From Alphaproteobacteria bacterium LSUCC0719 (GTDB taxonomy: Bacteria > Pseudomonadota > Alphaproteobacteria > Puniceispirillales > Puniceispirillaceae): a stretch of DNA of 64,000 nucleotides. The DNA lies in NCBI GenBank assembly GCA_040839025.1, contig JBFPJN010000005.1, positions 62,001 through 126,000 of the forward strand. Reading direction: 5' to 3'. The position numbers and the translations under genes are program-made. Under the pieces are notes generated by a model, which saw nothing but the letters and a program-made list of their open reading frames with translations, had not been told where the DNA came from and made no database searches. Positions 33,402 to 41,998 of the stretch are shown here, piece by piece; position 1 is the first letter of the stretch; each line of letters starts with the position of its first letter.

Positions 33402-35204
33402 ATGTCCGGGATCCGGCAACTTCCCGACACGCTGGTTGATCAGATTGCTGCCGGAGAGGTTGTCGAACGACCGGCGAGCGCTCTCAAGGAACTTGTCGAA
33501 AACGCCCTTGATGCCGGCGCCAGCCGCGTCGACATCACGCTGCAACGCGGCGGCATAGACGAAATCATAGTCCGTGACGACGGGCATGGCATGTCGCCTG
33601 CCGACCTGTCGCTGGCAATCCGGCGCCATGCCACATCAAAGCTTCCCGACAGTCGGCTTGACGAGATCAGGTTTCTGGGATTTCGCGGCGAGGCCCTGCC
33701 GTCGATCGGGGCGGTGTCGCAGCTTGCCATTACTTCTGTCACCGCTGATGAGCCTCATGCCTGGCAGATCACTGTCGATGCCGGACGCGTTGCGCCGCCC
33801 CAACCGGCGGCTCTTGCCCGCGGCACCACTGCCGAGGTCCGGCAGCTGTTCAAGGCGGTTCCGGCGCGGCTGAAATTCCTGAAGACCGAGCGCACCGAGC
33901 AGGGGCGCTGTCTTGATATCGTAAGGCGTCTTGCGATGGCCTGGCCCGGGGTGGGGTTTACCCTGAAAGGCGATGGAAGGGCGCTTCTTGATCTGGCGCC
34001 GCAATCGGATGACGACACGGGTCTGCAGCGCCGCCTGTCCGATGTCCTGGGACGTACATTCGGGGCCGAGGCGCTGGTGATTGATGCCAGACGGGACGAG
34101 GCAATGCTTGGCGGGCTGGCGGGCCTGCCGACAATGAACAGGCCGACACCAGCCTCGATCTTCCTGTTCGTGAATGGCCGTCCGGTTCAGGATCGTTCGC
34201 TGCTTGGGGCGGTGCGTGCCGGATATGGCGATACCTTGCCGCGTGGGCGCTATCCGATGGCGGCGCTGTTCCTTCATCTGCCGGCAACGGCTCTTGACGT
34301 CAATGTCCATCCGGCGAAGTCGGAAGTCAGGTTCCGTGATGCGTCGGGCGTGCGCTCGCTTCTTGTCGGGGCGATATCGGCACAGCTTCGCGATCATGGG
34401 GTGCAGACAACGGCAGAGGGCGCGACGACGGCAACACGGCTGTTTTCCGGATCCGGGCGCGCCGGAAGCCGGGGATTTGCGGCCCCACCGGCACCAGCCT
34501 ATGCCGGGCCGGTTGCCGACTGGCAGGCACCGCTGACAGAGCCGGTACAGTCTTCGCTTGCCGGTGACATGCCGCCGACCGCCCGATCAACAGGAGATCA
34601 GGCAGACGACACTGTCGGTGACGACACGCTTCTCGGCGCGGCGCGGGCACAGCTTCACAAGACCTATATTGTTGCCGAGACACGCGACGGCATAACCATC
34701 ATCGACCAGCATGCCGCGCATGAACGGCTTGTGATGGAACGGATGAAGGCGGCGCTTGCCGCCGATGGGGTGGCGGTCCAGGCGCTGCTGATCCCCGAGG
34801 TTGTGGATCTGCCATCCGATCAGCGGCAGGCGGTTCTCGACGAAGCTGGGTTTCTGGCCGGGCTGGGGCTGGAGATCGAAGGCTTTGGCGAGGGCAGTAT
34901 TCTGGTTCGTGGCATCCCGGCTCTTCTCGGGACGCCGGATGCAACGCGCCTTGTCAGCGACATCGCCGAAGAGCTGGTCGAGCTTGGTGGCAGTCAGGTT
35001 CTGGAAGACAAGATCGGACACGTTCTGGCGACAGTGGCCTGCCACGGGTCGGTGCGGGCCGGGCGGCGGCTCAACGATGCCGAGATGAACGCGCTTTTGC
35101 GGGAAATGGAAGACACACCAAATTCCGGACAGTGCAATCATGGGCGTCCGACCTGGGTTCGGCTTTCACTTGCCGATGTGGAACGGCTGTTCGGGCGTCG
35201 CTGA
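33402..35204 (+). CDS. mutL: DNA mismatch repair protein MutL
   Basis: This 600-residue protein has a GHKL ATPase N-terminus: DQIAAGEVVERPASALKELVENALDAG, DDGHGM, TSKL and GFRGEALPSI, then NGRPVQDR. A disordered Pro/Ala-rich linker lies at about residues 335-405, and a C-terminal dimerisation domain carries QLHKTYIVAET, DQHAAHERLV and NHGRPTWVRL. The DQHAxxER element occurs here, and no DQHA(X)2E(X)4E endonuclease motif is complete beyond it, so nuclease activity is left open. Confidence 0.96.
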   Translation: MSGIRQLPDTLVDQIAAGEVVERPASALKELVENALDAGASRVDITLQRGGIDEIIVRDDGHGMSPADLSLAIRRHATSKLPDSRLDEIRFLGFRGEALPSIGAVSQLAITSVTADEPHAWQITVDAGRVAPPQPAALARGTTAEVRQLFKAVPARLKFLKTERTEQGRCLDIVRRLAMAWPGVGFTLKGDGRALLDLAPQSDDDTGLQRRLSDVLGRTFGAEALVIDARRDEAMLGGLAGLPTMNRPTPASIFLFVNGRPVQDRSLLGAVRAGYGDTLPRGRYPMAALFLHLPATALDVNVHPAKSEVRFRDASGVRSLLVGAISAQLRDHGVQTTAEGATTATRLFSGSGRAGSRGFAAPPAPAYAGPVADWQAPLTEPVQSSLAGDMPPTARSTGDQADDTVGDDTLLGAARAQLHKTYIVAETRDGITIIDQHAAHERLVMERMKAALAADGVAVQALLIPEVVDLPSDQRQAVLDEAGFLAGLGLEIEGFGEGSILVRGIPALLGTPDATRLVSDIAEELVELGGSQVLEDKIGHVLATVACHGSVRAGRRLNDAEMNALLREMEDTPNSGQCNHGRPTWVRLSLADVERLFGRR

Positions 35205-35213
35205 TGAATCCCG

Positions 35214-35783
35214 TCAGATGGCGGATTGCAGAAAATGAAGTCTGGCCCGACCATAGCGGCGATCATCCATCTGCGTCAGGCCGGCTGCCGTCAGCGCCGC
35301 GCTGTCGGGCTGTTCGGATTTTTCGGTCTCCAGAATGATCAGCGCACCTGCTGCCACAGCCCCGATATCCACAAGCCGCGCTGCCGCGCCGAGTCCGTCA
35401 CCGCTGCCATAGGGCGCATCGGCAAAGACAAGTGACGCCGGCATGCCCTGCCATCTGGCCAGCGAGGTGGCGTCGCCGGCAATGACCCGGCTGTCATCGG
35501 CGCGGCCAAGCCGGGCGATATTGGCGCGAAGAACCGACAGCGCGGCCTGGTCACGTTCGATGAAACTTGCCTGGGCACTGCCGCGCGACAGCGCTTCAAG
35601 CCCCAGCGCACCGGTGCCGGCAAAGGCATCAATGACGATGGCCCCTCGCAGCACATCACCGAAACGACCGCCTTCAAGAATGTTGAAAAGCGATTCGCGC
35701 ACCCGGTCGCCGGTCGGCCTGGTGTCAGCGCCGCCGGGCTGGGCCAGTTTTGTGCCGCGATGTCGGCCGGCGATGATCCGCAT
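35214..35783 (-). CDS. rsmD: 16S rRNA (guanine966-N2)-methyltransferase
   Basis: This protein of about 189 residues has the RsmD N-terminus MRIIAGRHRGTKL, then TRPTGDRVRESLFNIL and the SAM-binding VIDAFAGTGALGLEALSRGS. The catalytic motif reads ADAPYGSG, whereas DPPY or NPPY is usual; the Ala substitution is unusual but keeps the PY. The start (35783) lies 59 nt inside the 3' end of rluB. It converges on mutL with a 9-nt gap. Confidence 0.9.
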   Translation of the reverse strand: MRIIAGRHRGTKLAQPGGADTRPTGDRVRESLFNILEGGRFGDVLRGAIVIDAFAGTGALGLEALSRGSAQASFIERDQAALSVLRANIARLGRADDSRVIAGDATSLARWQGMPASLVFADAPYGSGDGLGAAARLVDIGAVAAGALIILETEKSEQPDSAALTAAGLTQMDDRRYGRARLHFLQSAI

Positions 35784-36615
35784 GTCGTGGTCCTCGAAAT
35801 GGCTTTTTGCGATGGCGGTTGGCGGTTGGCGCCGCATCTCCGCCCTGTGATGTTGGCGTCTCCGGCACCAGCCCCAGCTGATCGGCAAGCACCCGCGGCT
35901 TTACCGGTTCAATCGCGCCGGAAGCCAGATCACCAAGCTGGAAGGGGCCGTAGGAAACCCGGATGAGGCGACTGACATGATGCCCAAGATGCTCCATGAT
36001 TTTCCGCACTTCGCGATTCTTGCCCTCGCGAATGGCGATGCTCAGCCAGGCGTTGCTGGCCATCTGCCGGTCGAGCTGGGCTGCCACCTTTCCATACCGA
36101 ATACCGTCAATGGTGATGCCGTCGGCAAGCCGTGGCAGGGCTTCGGGATCAACCTGTCCCTGTACACGAACCCGGTATTTGCGGCTCCATCCCGTACTGG
36201 GAAGTTCCAGATGCCGCGCCAGATCGCCATCATTGGTCAGCAGAAGCAGCCCCTCGGAATCAAGATCGAGCCTGCCAACCGACAGCACCCGCGGCATGGT
36301 GTCGGGAAAGGTGTCAAAGATGGTCTGGCGTCCCTTGTCATCCCGTGCGGTGACAATCAGGCCACGCGGTTTGTGATAGCGCCACAGGCGTGCCGGCTGG
36401 CGCGTGGGAAGCGGCTTGCCATCGACGGTGATGCTGTCGGCGGCGCTGACATTCAGCGCCGGACTCGTCACAGTCTCGCCATTGACGGTGACCCGGCCAT
36501 CTTCGATCCGTTTCTCGGCTTCCCGGCGTGAACAGATACCGGCGCGCGCGATATGTTTGGCAATCCGTTCCGATGCGGCGGGTCCGTCGAGGGTAAAGGA
36601 GGGTTTGTCGCTCAT
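35725..36615 (-). CDS. rluB: 23S rRNA pseudouridine synthase, RluB/RsuA type
   Basis: This protein of about 296 residues has an S4 domain (ERIAKHIARAGICSRREAEKRI), then the RsuA catalytic core with SVGRLDLDSEGLLLLTNDG; Asp in GRLDLDS is the nucleophile. REGKNREVRKIMEHLG follows. The last 40 residues form a basic, Arg/His-rich tail (HRKKPFRGPRHADHRR) that extends over the start of rsmD. The start at 36615 is chosen from alignment with family proteins; an in-frame ATG at 36651 adds 12 residues. Confidence 0.92.
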   Translation of the reverse strand: MSDKPSFTLDGPAASERIAKHIARAGICSRREAEKRIEDGRVTVNGETVTSPALNVSAADSITVDGKPLPTRQPARLWRYHKPRGLIVTARDDKGRQTIFDTFPDTMPRVLSVGRLDLDSEGLLLLTNDGDLARHLELPSTGWSRKYRVRVQGQVDPEALPRLADGITIDGIRYGKVAAQLDRQMASNAWLSIAIREGKNREVRKIMEHLGHHVSRLIRVSYGPFQLGDLASGAIEPVKPRVLADQLGLVPETPTSQGGDAAPTANRHRKKPFRGPRHADHRRPTSRHKTGPARRR

Positions 36616-36680
36616 ATGGCTCGTGTTACTCGCAATTCCCACGCTTTGCAAATCGCCGGTGTCTATGCCACAAGAACGGC

Positions 36681-37142
36681 ATGACCGAATCCTCTGAACG
36701 TCCCGACATCATGGCGCTGATTCTGGCCGAGGCCGAGGCTGCCGGCGTGGCGGGAGAGGTGCCTGTGGCCGCTGCTGTGACCGATCCGTCGGGTGCTGTC
36801 ATCGCGCTGGCGCAGAACCGCATGAAGCGCGACTCGAACGCGCTGCGGCATGCCGAACTGGTGGCGCTCGACATGGCGATGACCGTGCGGGGTGATGAAC
36901 GGCTTGACGGGTGCGATCTCTGGGTGACGCTGGAGCCATGCACGATGTGCGCCGGGGCCATCTCGCTGGCCCGGATCCGGCGGCTCTATTTCGCCGCGCA
37001 TGACGTCAAGGCTGGCGCGGTCGAGGCCGGTGTCAGGTTTTTTGCCAGCGCGGCCTGCCACCACCGGCCCGAAATATACGGGGGTCTGTCCGAAACAAAG
37101 TCGGCATCGCTTCTTCGCGCCTTTTTTGCCGAACGACGCTGA
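36681..37142 (+). CDS. tadA: tRNA-specific adenosine deaminase
   Basis: This 153-residue cytidine-deaminase-fold enzyme has zinc ligands His57 (with catalytic Glu59 in HAEL) and Cys87/Cys90 in PCTMCAGA. The C-terminal SETKSASLLRAFFAERR matches TadA. It deaminates A34 of tRNA-Arg to inosine. It is divergent from rluB and convergent with purD (3-nt gap). Confidence 0.95.
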   Translation: MTESSERPDIMALILAEAEAAGVAGEVPVAAAVTDPSGAVIALAQNRMKRDSNALRHAELVALDMAMTVRGDERLDGCDLWVTLEPCTMCAGAISLARIRRLYFAAHDVKAGAVEAGVRFFASAACHHRPEIYGGLSETKSASLLRAFFAERR

Positions 37143-37145
37143 TCG

Positions 37146-38411
37146 CTATCCCTGGCCGGCAGCGATATCGCGGCGATAGAACCCGCCGGGCCAGTCGATG
37201 GCCGTAACCGCGTCATAGGCGGCGCTGCGGGCCGCCGCCACATCGCTACCAAGGCCGGTTACCGCCAGAACCCGCCCGCCAGCCGCGCGCAGGGTGCCGT
37301 CACCGTCAATCGTCGTTCCGGCATGAAACAGGATGACATCATCCCCGTCACAGGCAGTGTCGGTGCCGGCAATGACGCTTCCCTTTTCATACTCTCCCGG
37401 ATAGCCGTTTGTTGCCATCACTACGGTTACCGCCGCGCCATCATCCCACCGCAGCGAGAGATGCCCAAGCGTGCCGTCGATGGTGGCAAGCATTGCCGCC
37501 ACCAGATCGGAGCGCAGCCGGGGCAGGATGACCTGCGCTTCCGGGTCGCCAAGACGGCAGTTGAATTCAATGACCTGCGGGCCGCTGTCGGTCAGCATCA
37601 ACCCGACATAGAGAATGCCCCGATAGGGCGTGCCTTCAGCCGCCATGCCCGTGGCAAGTGGTGCCACGATCTGTTCCATGACCTGCCTTTGCAGCGCTTC
37701 GGTCAGACGCGGTGCCGGTGAAACAGCGCCCATGCCGCCGGTATTTGGCCCCTTGTCGCCGTCAAAGGCGCGTTTGTGGTCCTGCGCGCTCCCCATGAAC
37801 AGGGCATTCGGTCCGTCGATCAAGGCGAAAAGCGACGCTTCGGGCCCGGCAATCCGCTCTTCGATCAGCAATGTCCTGCCGGACTCGCCGAATCTGCCAT
37901 CCAGCATTTCGGTCGCCGCGGCGACAGCCTCGTCGGCGGTGTCGGCAACAACAACACCCTTGCCAGCGGCCAGCCCATCCGCCTTGACCACACAGGCGCC
38001 GCCGACAGCGGTGATGGCGGCAATCGCACTGTCCATGTCACGACAGACGGTGAATCCGGGCTGGGGAATGCCAAATCGTGCGCAGGCCTCGCGGGCGAAC
38101 GCCTTCGACCCTTCAAGCTGTGCGGCGCTCGCGTCCGGTCCAAAGGCGGCGTGCCCGGCGGCGGTCAGCCTGTCGACAAGTCCTGCGACAAGGGGTGCCT
38201 CGGGGCCGACAACAACCAGATCAGGCTGGATGTCGTTGGCAAGCGCCAGCATCCCGTCAAGATCGTCCACTCCGACATCGACACAGCGGCCCAGCGATGC
38301 CATCGCGGCGCTTCCCGGTGCGATGATCAGTTCGTCGGTCAGCGCTGATCCGGCAATGGCCCAGGCAAGAGCATGTTCACGGCCGCCGCTGCCGATAAGA
38401 AGTATTTTCAT
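37146..38411 (-). CDS. purD: Phosphoribosylamine--glycine ligase
   Basis: This 421-residue ATP-grasp enzyme starts MKILLIGSGGREHALAWAIA, with GPEAPLVAGLVD, KADGLAAGKGVVVADT and the metal-binding EFNCRLGDPEAQVIL. It forms glycinamide ribonucleotide in purine synthesis. The start at 38411 has AAGGA 9 nt upstream; the frame is open further but without family similarity. It is divergent from xseA across about 100 nt. Confidence 0.97.
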   Translation of the reverse strand: MKILLIGSGGREHALAWAIAGSALTDELIIAPGSAAMASLGRCVDVGVDDLDGMLALANDIQPDLVVVGPEAPLVAGLVDRLTAAGHAAFGPDASAAQLEGSKAFAREACARFGIPQPGFTVCRDMDSAIAAITAVGGACVVKADGLAAGKGVVVADTADEAVAAATEMLDGRFGESGRTLLIEERIAGPEASLFALIDGPNALFMGSAQDHKRAFDGDKGPNTGGMGAVSPAPRLTEALQRQVMEQIVAPLATGMAAEGTPYRGILYVGLMLTDSGPQVIEFNCRLGDPEAQVILPRLRSDLVAAMLATIDGTLGHLSLRWDDGAAVTVVMATNGYPGEYEKGSVIAGTDTACDGDDVILFHAGTTIDGDGTLRAAGGRVLAVTGLGSDVAAARSAAYDAVTAIDWPGGFYRRDIAAGQG

Positions 38412-38515
38412 CAGGTGGTCCTTTTTGGATGATCCTTCGGGTGGATGACAGGCATGGTGGTTTGCCCGGCGCACAATATGGCATAAGATCGAGCTGCTAA
38501 GAAAGAGGCCCGCCC

Positions 38516-39997
38516 ATGCATGATGACAGTTCTGTTGACTCCGCCGGGTCGCTGAATGAAACCGGTTCCAACGCGCCACCTTTCCTGACTGTCACCGAGC
38601 TTGCGCAACATCTCAAGGCAACGGTTGAAAGCCAGTTTGACTTTGTGCGGATCAGGGCCGAAATCTCACGCCCGACCCGTGCCGCGTCGGGACACCTCTA
38701 TTTCACCCTGAAAGATGACCGAAGCACGCTTGACGGGGTGTGCTGGAAAACCGTTGCCGGGTCACTGGCGGTGCAGCCTGAAGAAGGGCTGGAGGTGATT
38801 GTCACCGGCAAGCTGACCATCTATGGCGGTCGTTCAAAATACCAGATCGTTGTCCAGACCATGGAAATGGCTGGTGAAGGGGCAATGCTCAAACAGCTTG
38901 AGGAGCGCCGCCGTCGCCTAGCCGCCGAGGGGCTGTTCGATGCCGAGCGTAAACAACCGATCCCGCGCATGCCAGGCGTCATTGGTGTGGTGACCAGCCC
39001 CACCGGTGCGGTGATCCGTGACATCCTGCATCGCCTGACCGACAGGTTCGGGGTGCGGGTGCTTGTCTGGGGCACCCTTGTCCAGGGCCCTGATGCGGCC
39101 GGGCAGGTGGCGCGTGCCATCCGCGGTTTCGATGCAATGCCGGCGGGGGGCGATCTGCCGCGACCGGATCTGGTGATTGTGGCGCGTGGTGGGGGATCGC
39201 TCGAGGATCTCTGGGCCTTCAACGAGGAAGAGGTGGTGCGCGCGGTGTGTGATTGCCGGATTCCCCTGATATCGGCCATCGGGCACGAGACGGACACCAC
39301 GCTGATCGACTTTGCTGCCGACCAGCGGGCGCCGACACCGACAGCTGCTGCTGAAATGGCGGTGCCTGTGCGGGCTGATCTGCTGTCACGGATCGCCGAG
39401 ATCGAGGCGCGTATCCGTGGTGGCATCGCACAACGGCTTGACCGGGCGACACAGGCGCTCCGTGTCGCCGAACGCGGCCTTCTCAATCCGGCGGAAATGG
39501 TTGAAAGGCGCGCCCAGGCCGTCGACCTTGCCGTTGCCGGGCTGGAGCGTGGGCTTCAGCAGCGGCTGTCCGCGACAGCCCTGCGGCTGGCCGATCTGGG
39601 GGCGCGGCTGCGGCCGCCGGAGCGCCATTTTACCGAGGTCAGCGCCAGACTTGGCACGCTTGGGTCGAATCTCGGTCAGCTGGTCGATATGCAGCTCGAC
39701 AGGCGGCGCGTGGCGCTTGACCAGGCGGGCCGCCTGCTTGAGGCCAATTCATTCGAACGTGTTCTTGAACGTGGTTTTGCTCTTGTCACCACGCCTGACG
39801 GCCGGCCTGTGAAACGTGCTGCCGAGGCGCCGCCGGGCGCCGAGGTGGCGGTGCGCTTTGCCGATGGCGGTCGCACGGCAAGGCTTGACGCCGAGGGTGA
39901 TCCGGCAGGTGGATCCGATAAGGGACCGGCAAGGCCGGCACGGCGGCCCAAGGCAGTGAAAAAACCGTCTTCCGACACTCAGGACAGTCTGATCTGA
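38516..39997 (+). CDS. xseA: Exodeoxyribonuclease VII large subunit
   Basis: This 493-residue protein has an N-terminal OB fold (VTELAQHLKATVESQFDFVRIRAEIS), the catalytic region with GVIGVVTSPTGAVIRDIL, ARGGGSLEDLWAFNEE and AIGHETDTTLIDFAADQRAPTPTAAAE, and a long coiled-coil segment after about residue 290. It degrades single-stranded DNA together with XseB. The C-terminus is Lys/Pro-rich. The stop codon lies inside a GATCT repeat. Confidence 0.96.
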   Translation: MHDDSSVDSAGSLNETGSNAPPFLTVTELAQHLKATVESQFDFVRIRAEISRPTRAASGHLYFTLKDDRSTLDGVCWKTVAGSLAVQPEEGLEVIVTGKLTIYGGRSKYQIVVQTMEMAGEGAMLKQLEERRRRLAAEGLFDAERKQPIPRMPGVIGVVTSPTGAVIRDILHRLTDRFGVRVLVWGTLVQGPDAAGQVARAIRGFDAMPAGGDLPRPDLVIVARGGGSLEDLWAFNEEEVVRAVCDCRIPLISAIGHETDTTLIDFAADQRAPTPTAAAEMAVPVRADLLSRIAEIEARIRGGIAQRLDRATQALRVAERGLLNPAEMVERRAQAVDLAVAGLERGLQQRLSATALRLADLGARLRPPERHFTEVSARLGTLGSNLGQLVDMQLDRRRVALDQAGRLLEANSFERVLERGFALVTTPDGRPVKRAAEAPPGAEVAVRFADGGRTARLDAEGDPAGGSDKGPARPARRPKAVKKPSSDTQDSLI

Positions 39998-40010
39998 TCT
40001 GATCTGATCT
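39991..40010. repeat. Pentanucleotide repeat (GATCT x 4) at the xseA stop codon
   Basis: Four consecutive GATCT units, preceded by a partial copy, overlap the TGA stop (39995-39997). Unit gain or loss downstream of the stop would not change the protein. Confidence 0.9.
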
Positions 40011-40065
40011 GTCCATCGGGTGAGACCTGTCCGGTGAATCAAGCCACCCTGTCTGCCGGTGACTG

Positions 40066-40998
40066 TCAGGCCGGCGGCTGAATGTTCTTTCCCCACCGCC
40101 GGTGCGGCCAGAACCACTGGTCCGGTGTTTCCCTGATCCAGTTTTCAATGGTGCGGTTGATCTCCGATGCCACCGCCAGCACGGATGAATCATCATCCGA
40201 GGGGGGGAGCGCAATGGGCGGCGAGATGGTGACCCTGAAACGGCTGCCCGCGAGCCGCTGCGTACGCATATAGATCAACGGCACCTGTTTCCGGATGGCC
40301 AGCTTGACATGGCTGATGGATGTCTGGGCAGGATGCCCGAAGAAAGGCACCGCCATCCCCTCGCGAAGCTGCTGGTCGACAAGAAGGCACATGACCTGTC
40401 CCTTGCGAAGCGTGCTGACAATGCCAAGCGCCGCTTCGCGCCCCTTGCGATAGATGTCGCCGCCATAATTGGCCTGGCGGCGCGCCAGCAGCCATGAAAG
40501 AAGCTGATTGTTCAGCGGCCGGTAGATCGCGGCCACCTTGTGCCCCTCCGTCAGGGCGGCATAGGGGCCAAGCTCCCAATTGCCGATATGCGCGCCAACA
40601 AGGATGGCGCCGCCCTGCAGATCGCGCAGATGTTCCAGCCCCTCAAATTCGATCCTGCCAAGTCCGACCATTCTGTGAACATGCGGAAACTCGCCAATCA
40701 CCCGACCAAGGTTCCACCACATGCCGGCCAGAGCGCGGCGTTGCTCGCCGGCTGTCATTTCAGGCATCGCCAGCCTCATATTCCGCGCCGCGCGCCGCTG
40801 CCACGGCGTGAGGGGCCCAAGACCGGCAAACAACCCGCCCATGGCGGCGCTGGCGACGGGCAGGGGAAGCAGACGCGCAATCCCGAAGATCAGCACGACA
40901 AGTGCGGCTTCCAGAGGCCAGATGAAAATCTTCCGAACATTGCGGACCACAGCCCTGCCAAACTCGGTGGCGACTGTATCGCCAGATGGATCACCCAT
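40066..40998 (-). CDS. lpxL: Lipid A acyltransferase, LpxL/HtrB family
   Basis: This protein of about 310 residues has one N-terminal membrane segment (FIWPLEAALVVLIFGIARLLP). The acyltransferase motif is HIGNWE (HxxxxE of the lauroyl-transferase branch), followed by IYRPLNNQLL and VDQQLREGMAVPFFGH. It adds a secondary acyl chain to Kdo-lipid A at the inner membrane. The start overlaps the lpxK stop by 8 nt. It is the last gene of the minus-strand DUF374-waaA-lpxK-lpxL run. Confidence 0.92.
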   Translation of the reverse strand: MGDPSGDTVATEFGRAVVRNVRKIFIWPLEAALVVLIFGIARLLPLPVASAAMGGLFAGLGPLTPWQRRAARNMRLAMPEMTAGEQRRALAGMWWNLGRVIGEFPHVHRMVGLGRIEFEGLEHLRDLQGGAILVGAHIGNWELGPYAALTEGHKVAAIYRPLNNQLLSWLLARRQANYGGDIYRKGREAALGIVSTLRKGQVMCLLVDQQLREGMAVPFFGHPAQTSISHVKLAIRKQVPLIYMRTQRLAGSRFRVTISPPIALPPSDDDSSVLAVASEINRTIENWIRETPDQWFWPHRRWGKNIQPPA

Positions 40999-41998
40999 GC
41001 ATGACCCCCTTGAAGCCGGCCTCGGCAAGCCGCTGCTCAATGGCGTCGAGAAAGGCGATGTCTCCAGGCATTTCCACGCTGACGGGGAGCATGATGACAC
41101 GGGCGCGCCAGTCGGCCGGAAGCCGCATCCAGTCCTTCTGGGTGGTGATCATCTGGGCACCATAACGCTGTGCGTCTTCCTGAATCTGTGCCAGATCCTG
41201 CTGTGAATAGGGGTGGTGGTCGGCAAATGACAGTTTCTTGGCGATCTGGCCGCCGATTGCCTCGATGCTGGCAAAGAACCGGGCTGGTCGGCCAATGCCC
41301 GCAAAGGCCAGAAGCGGCGTGTCGGCAAGGGATTCGATGACGCTGGCCTCGGGGCGCAGCATGGCCGCGAACACCGGTGCCGCATCGCCAATGCGCCCTG
41401 TCAACCCGGTCTCGTCATCGCCATTGATCACCGCCATATCAAGCTCGGCCAGCCCGTTGGCAAAGGGCGTGCGAAGAGGTCCGGCCGGCATCAACCAGCC
41501 ATTGCCGATGCCACTGCCGCCGTCAAAGACACCGATTGTCAGGGTGCGGCGCAGCGTCGGATTCTGCATGCCATCATCCATGATGATGACATCATGGGTG
41601 CCACCGGCAGCTATGGCGCGGGCGCCGGCGCCCCGGTCACGCGACACCATCACCGGCCGCCCGTCGGCCAGCATCAGCGGCTCGTCACCGCAAGTGTCCG
41701 CATCATGTTCGGCTGGATCGACCCAGACAGGTCTGGTGGCGCTGCCGCCATATCCACGGCTGAGAATTGCCGGTGTCCAGCCACGTTCGGTCAGCCTGTC
41801 GGCAAGCCAGCCGACAAGCGGGGTCTTGCCTGTGCCGCCAGCTGTCAGATTGCCAACGCAGATGACGGGAATCGACGGCGTGACGGGACGCGCTGTAATC
41901 TGTTTCAGCGCGCTGCCCGCACGCCATAGCAGACTTACAGGCAACAGCGAGATGGCGGCAATGCCGCGATGACTCCAGAATGCCGGCGTCTTCATCAT
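40991..41998 (-). CDS. lpxK: Tetraacyldisaccharide 4'-kinase
   Basis: This 335-residue kinase has an N-terminal membrane anchor and Walker A VGNLTAGGTGKTP (about 48-60). ILSRGYGG, then DDGMQNPTL with the catalytic Asp and a C-terminal DHHPYSQQDL complete the family pattern. It phosphorylates the 4' position of the lipid A disaccharide. The start overlaps the waaA stop as ATGA. Confidence 0.96.
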   Translation of the reverse strand: MMKTPAFWSHRGIAAISLLPVSLLWRAGSALKQITARPVTPSIPVICVGNLTAGGTGKTPLVGWLADRLTERGWTPAILSRGYGGSATRPVWVDPAEHDADTCGDEPLMLADGRPVMVSRDRGAGARAIAAGGTHDVIIMDDGMQNPTLRRTLTIGVFDGGSGIGNGWLMPAGPLRTPFANGLAELDMAVINGDDETGLTGRIGDAAPVFAAMLRPEASVIESLADTPLLAFAGIGRPARFFASIEAIGGQIAKKLSFADHHPYSQQDLAQIQEDAQRYGAQMITTQKDWMRLPADWRARVIMLPVSVEMPGDIAFLDAIEQRLAEAGFKGVMHG

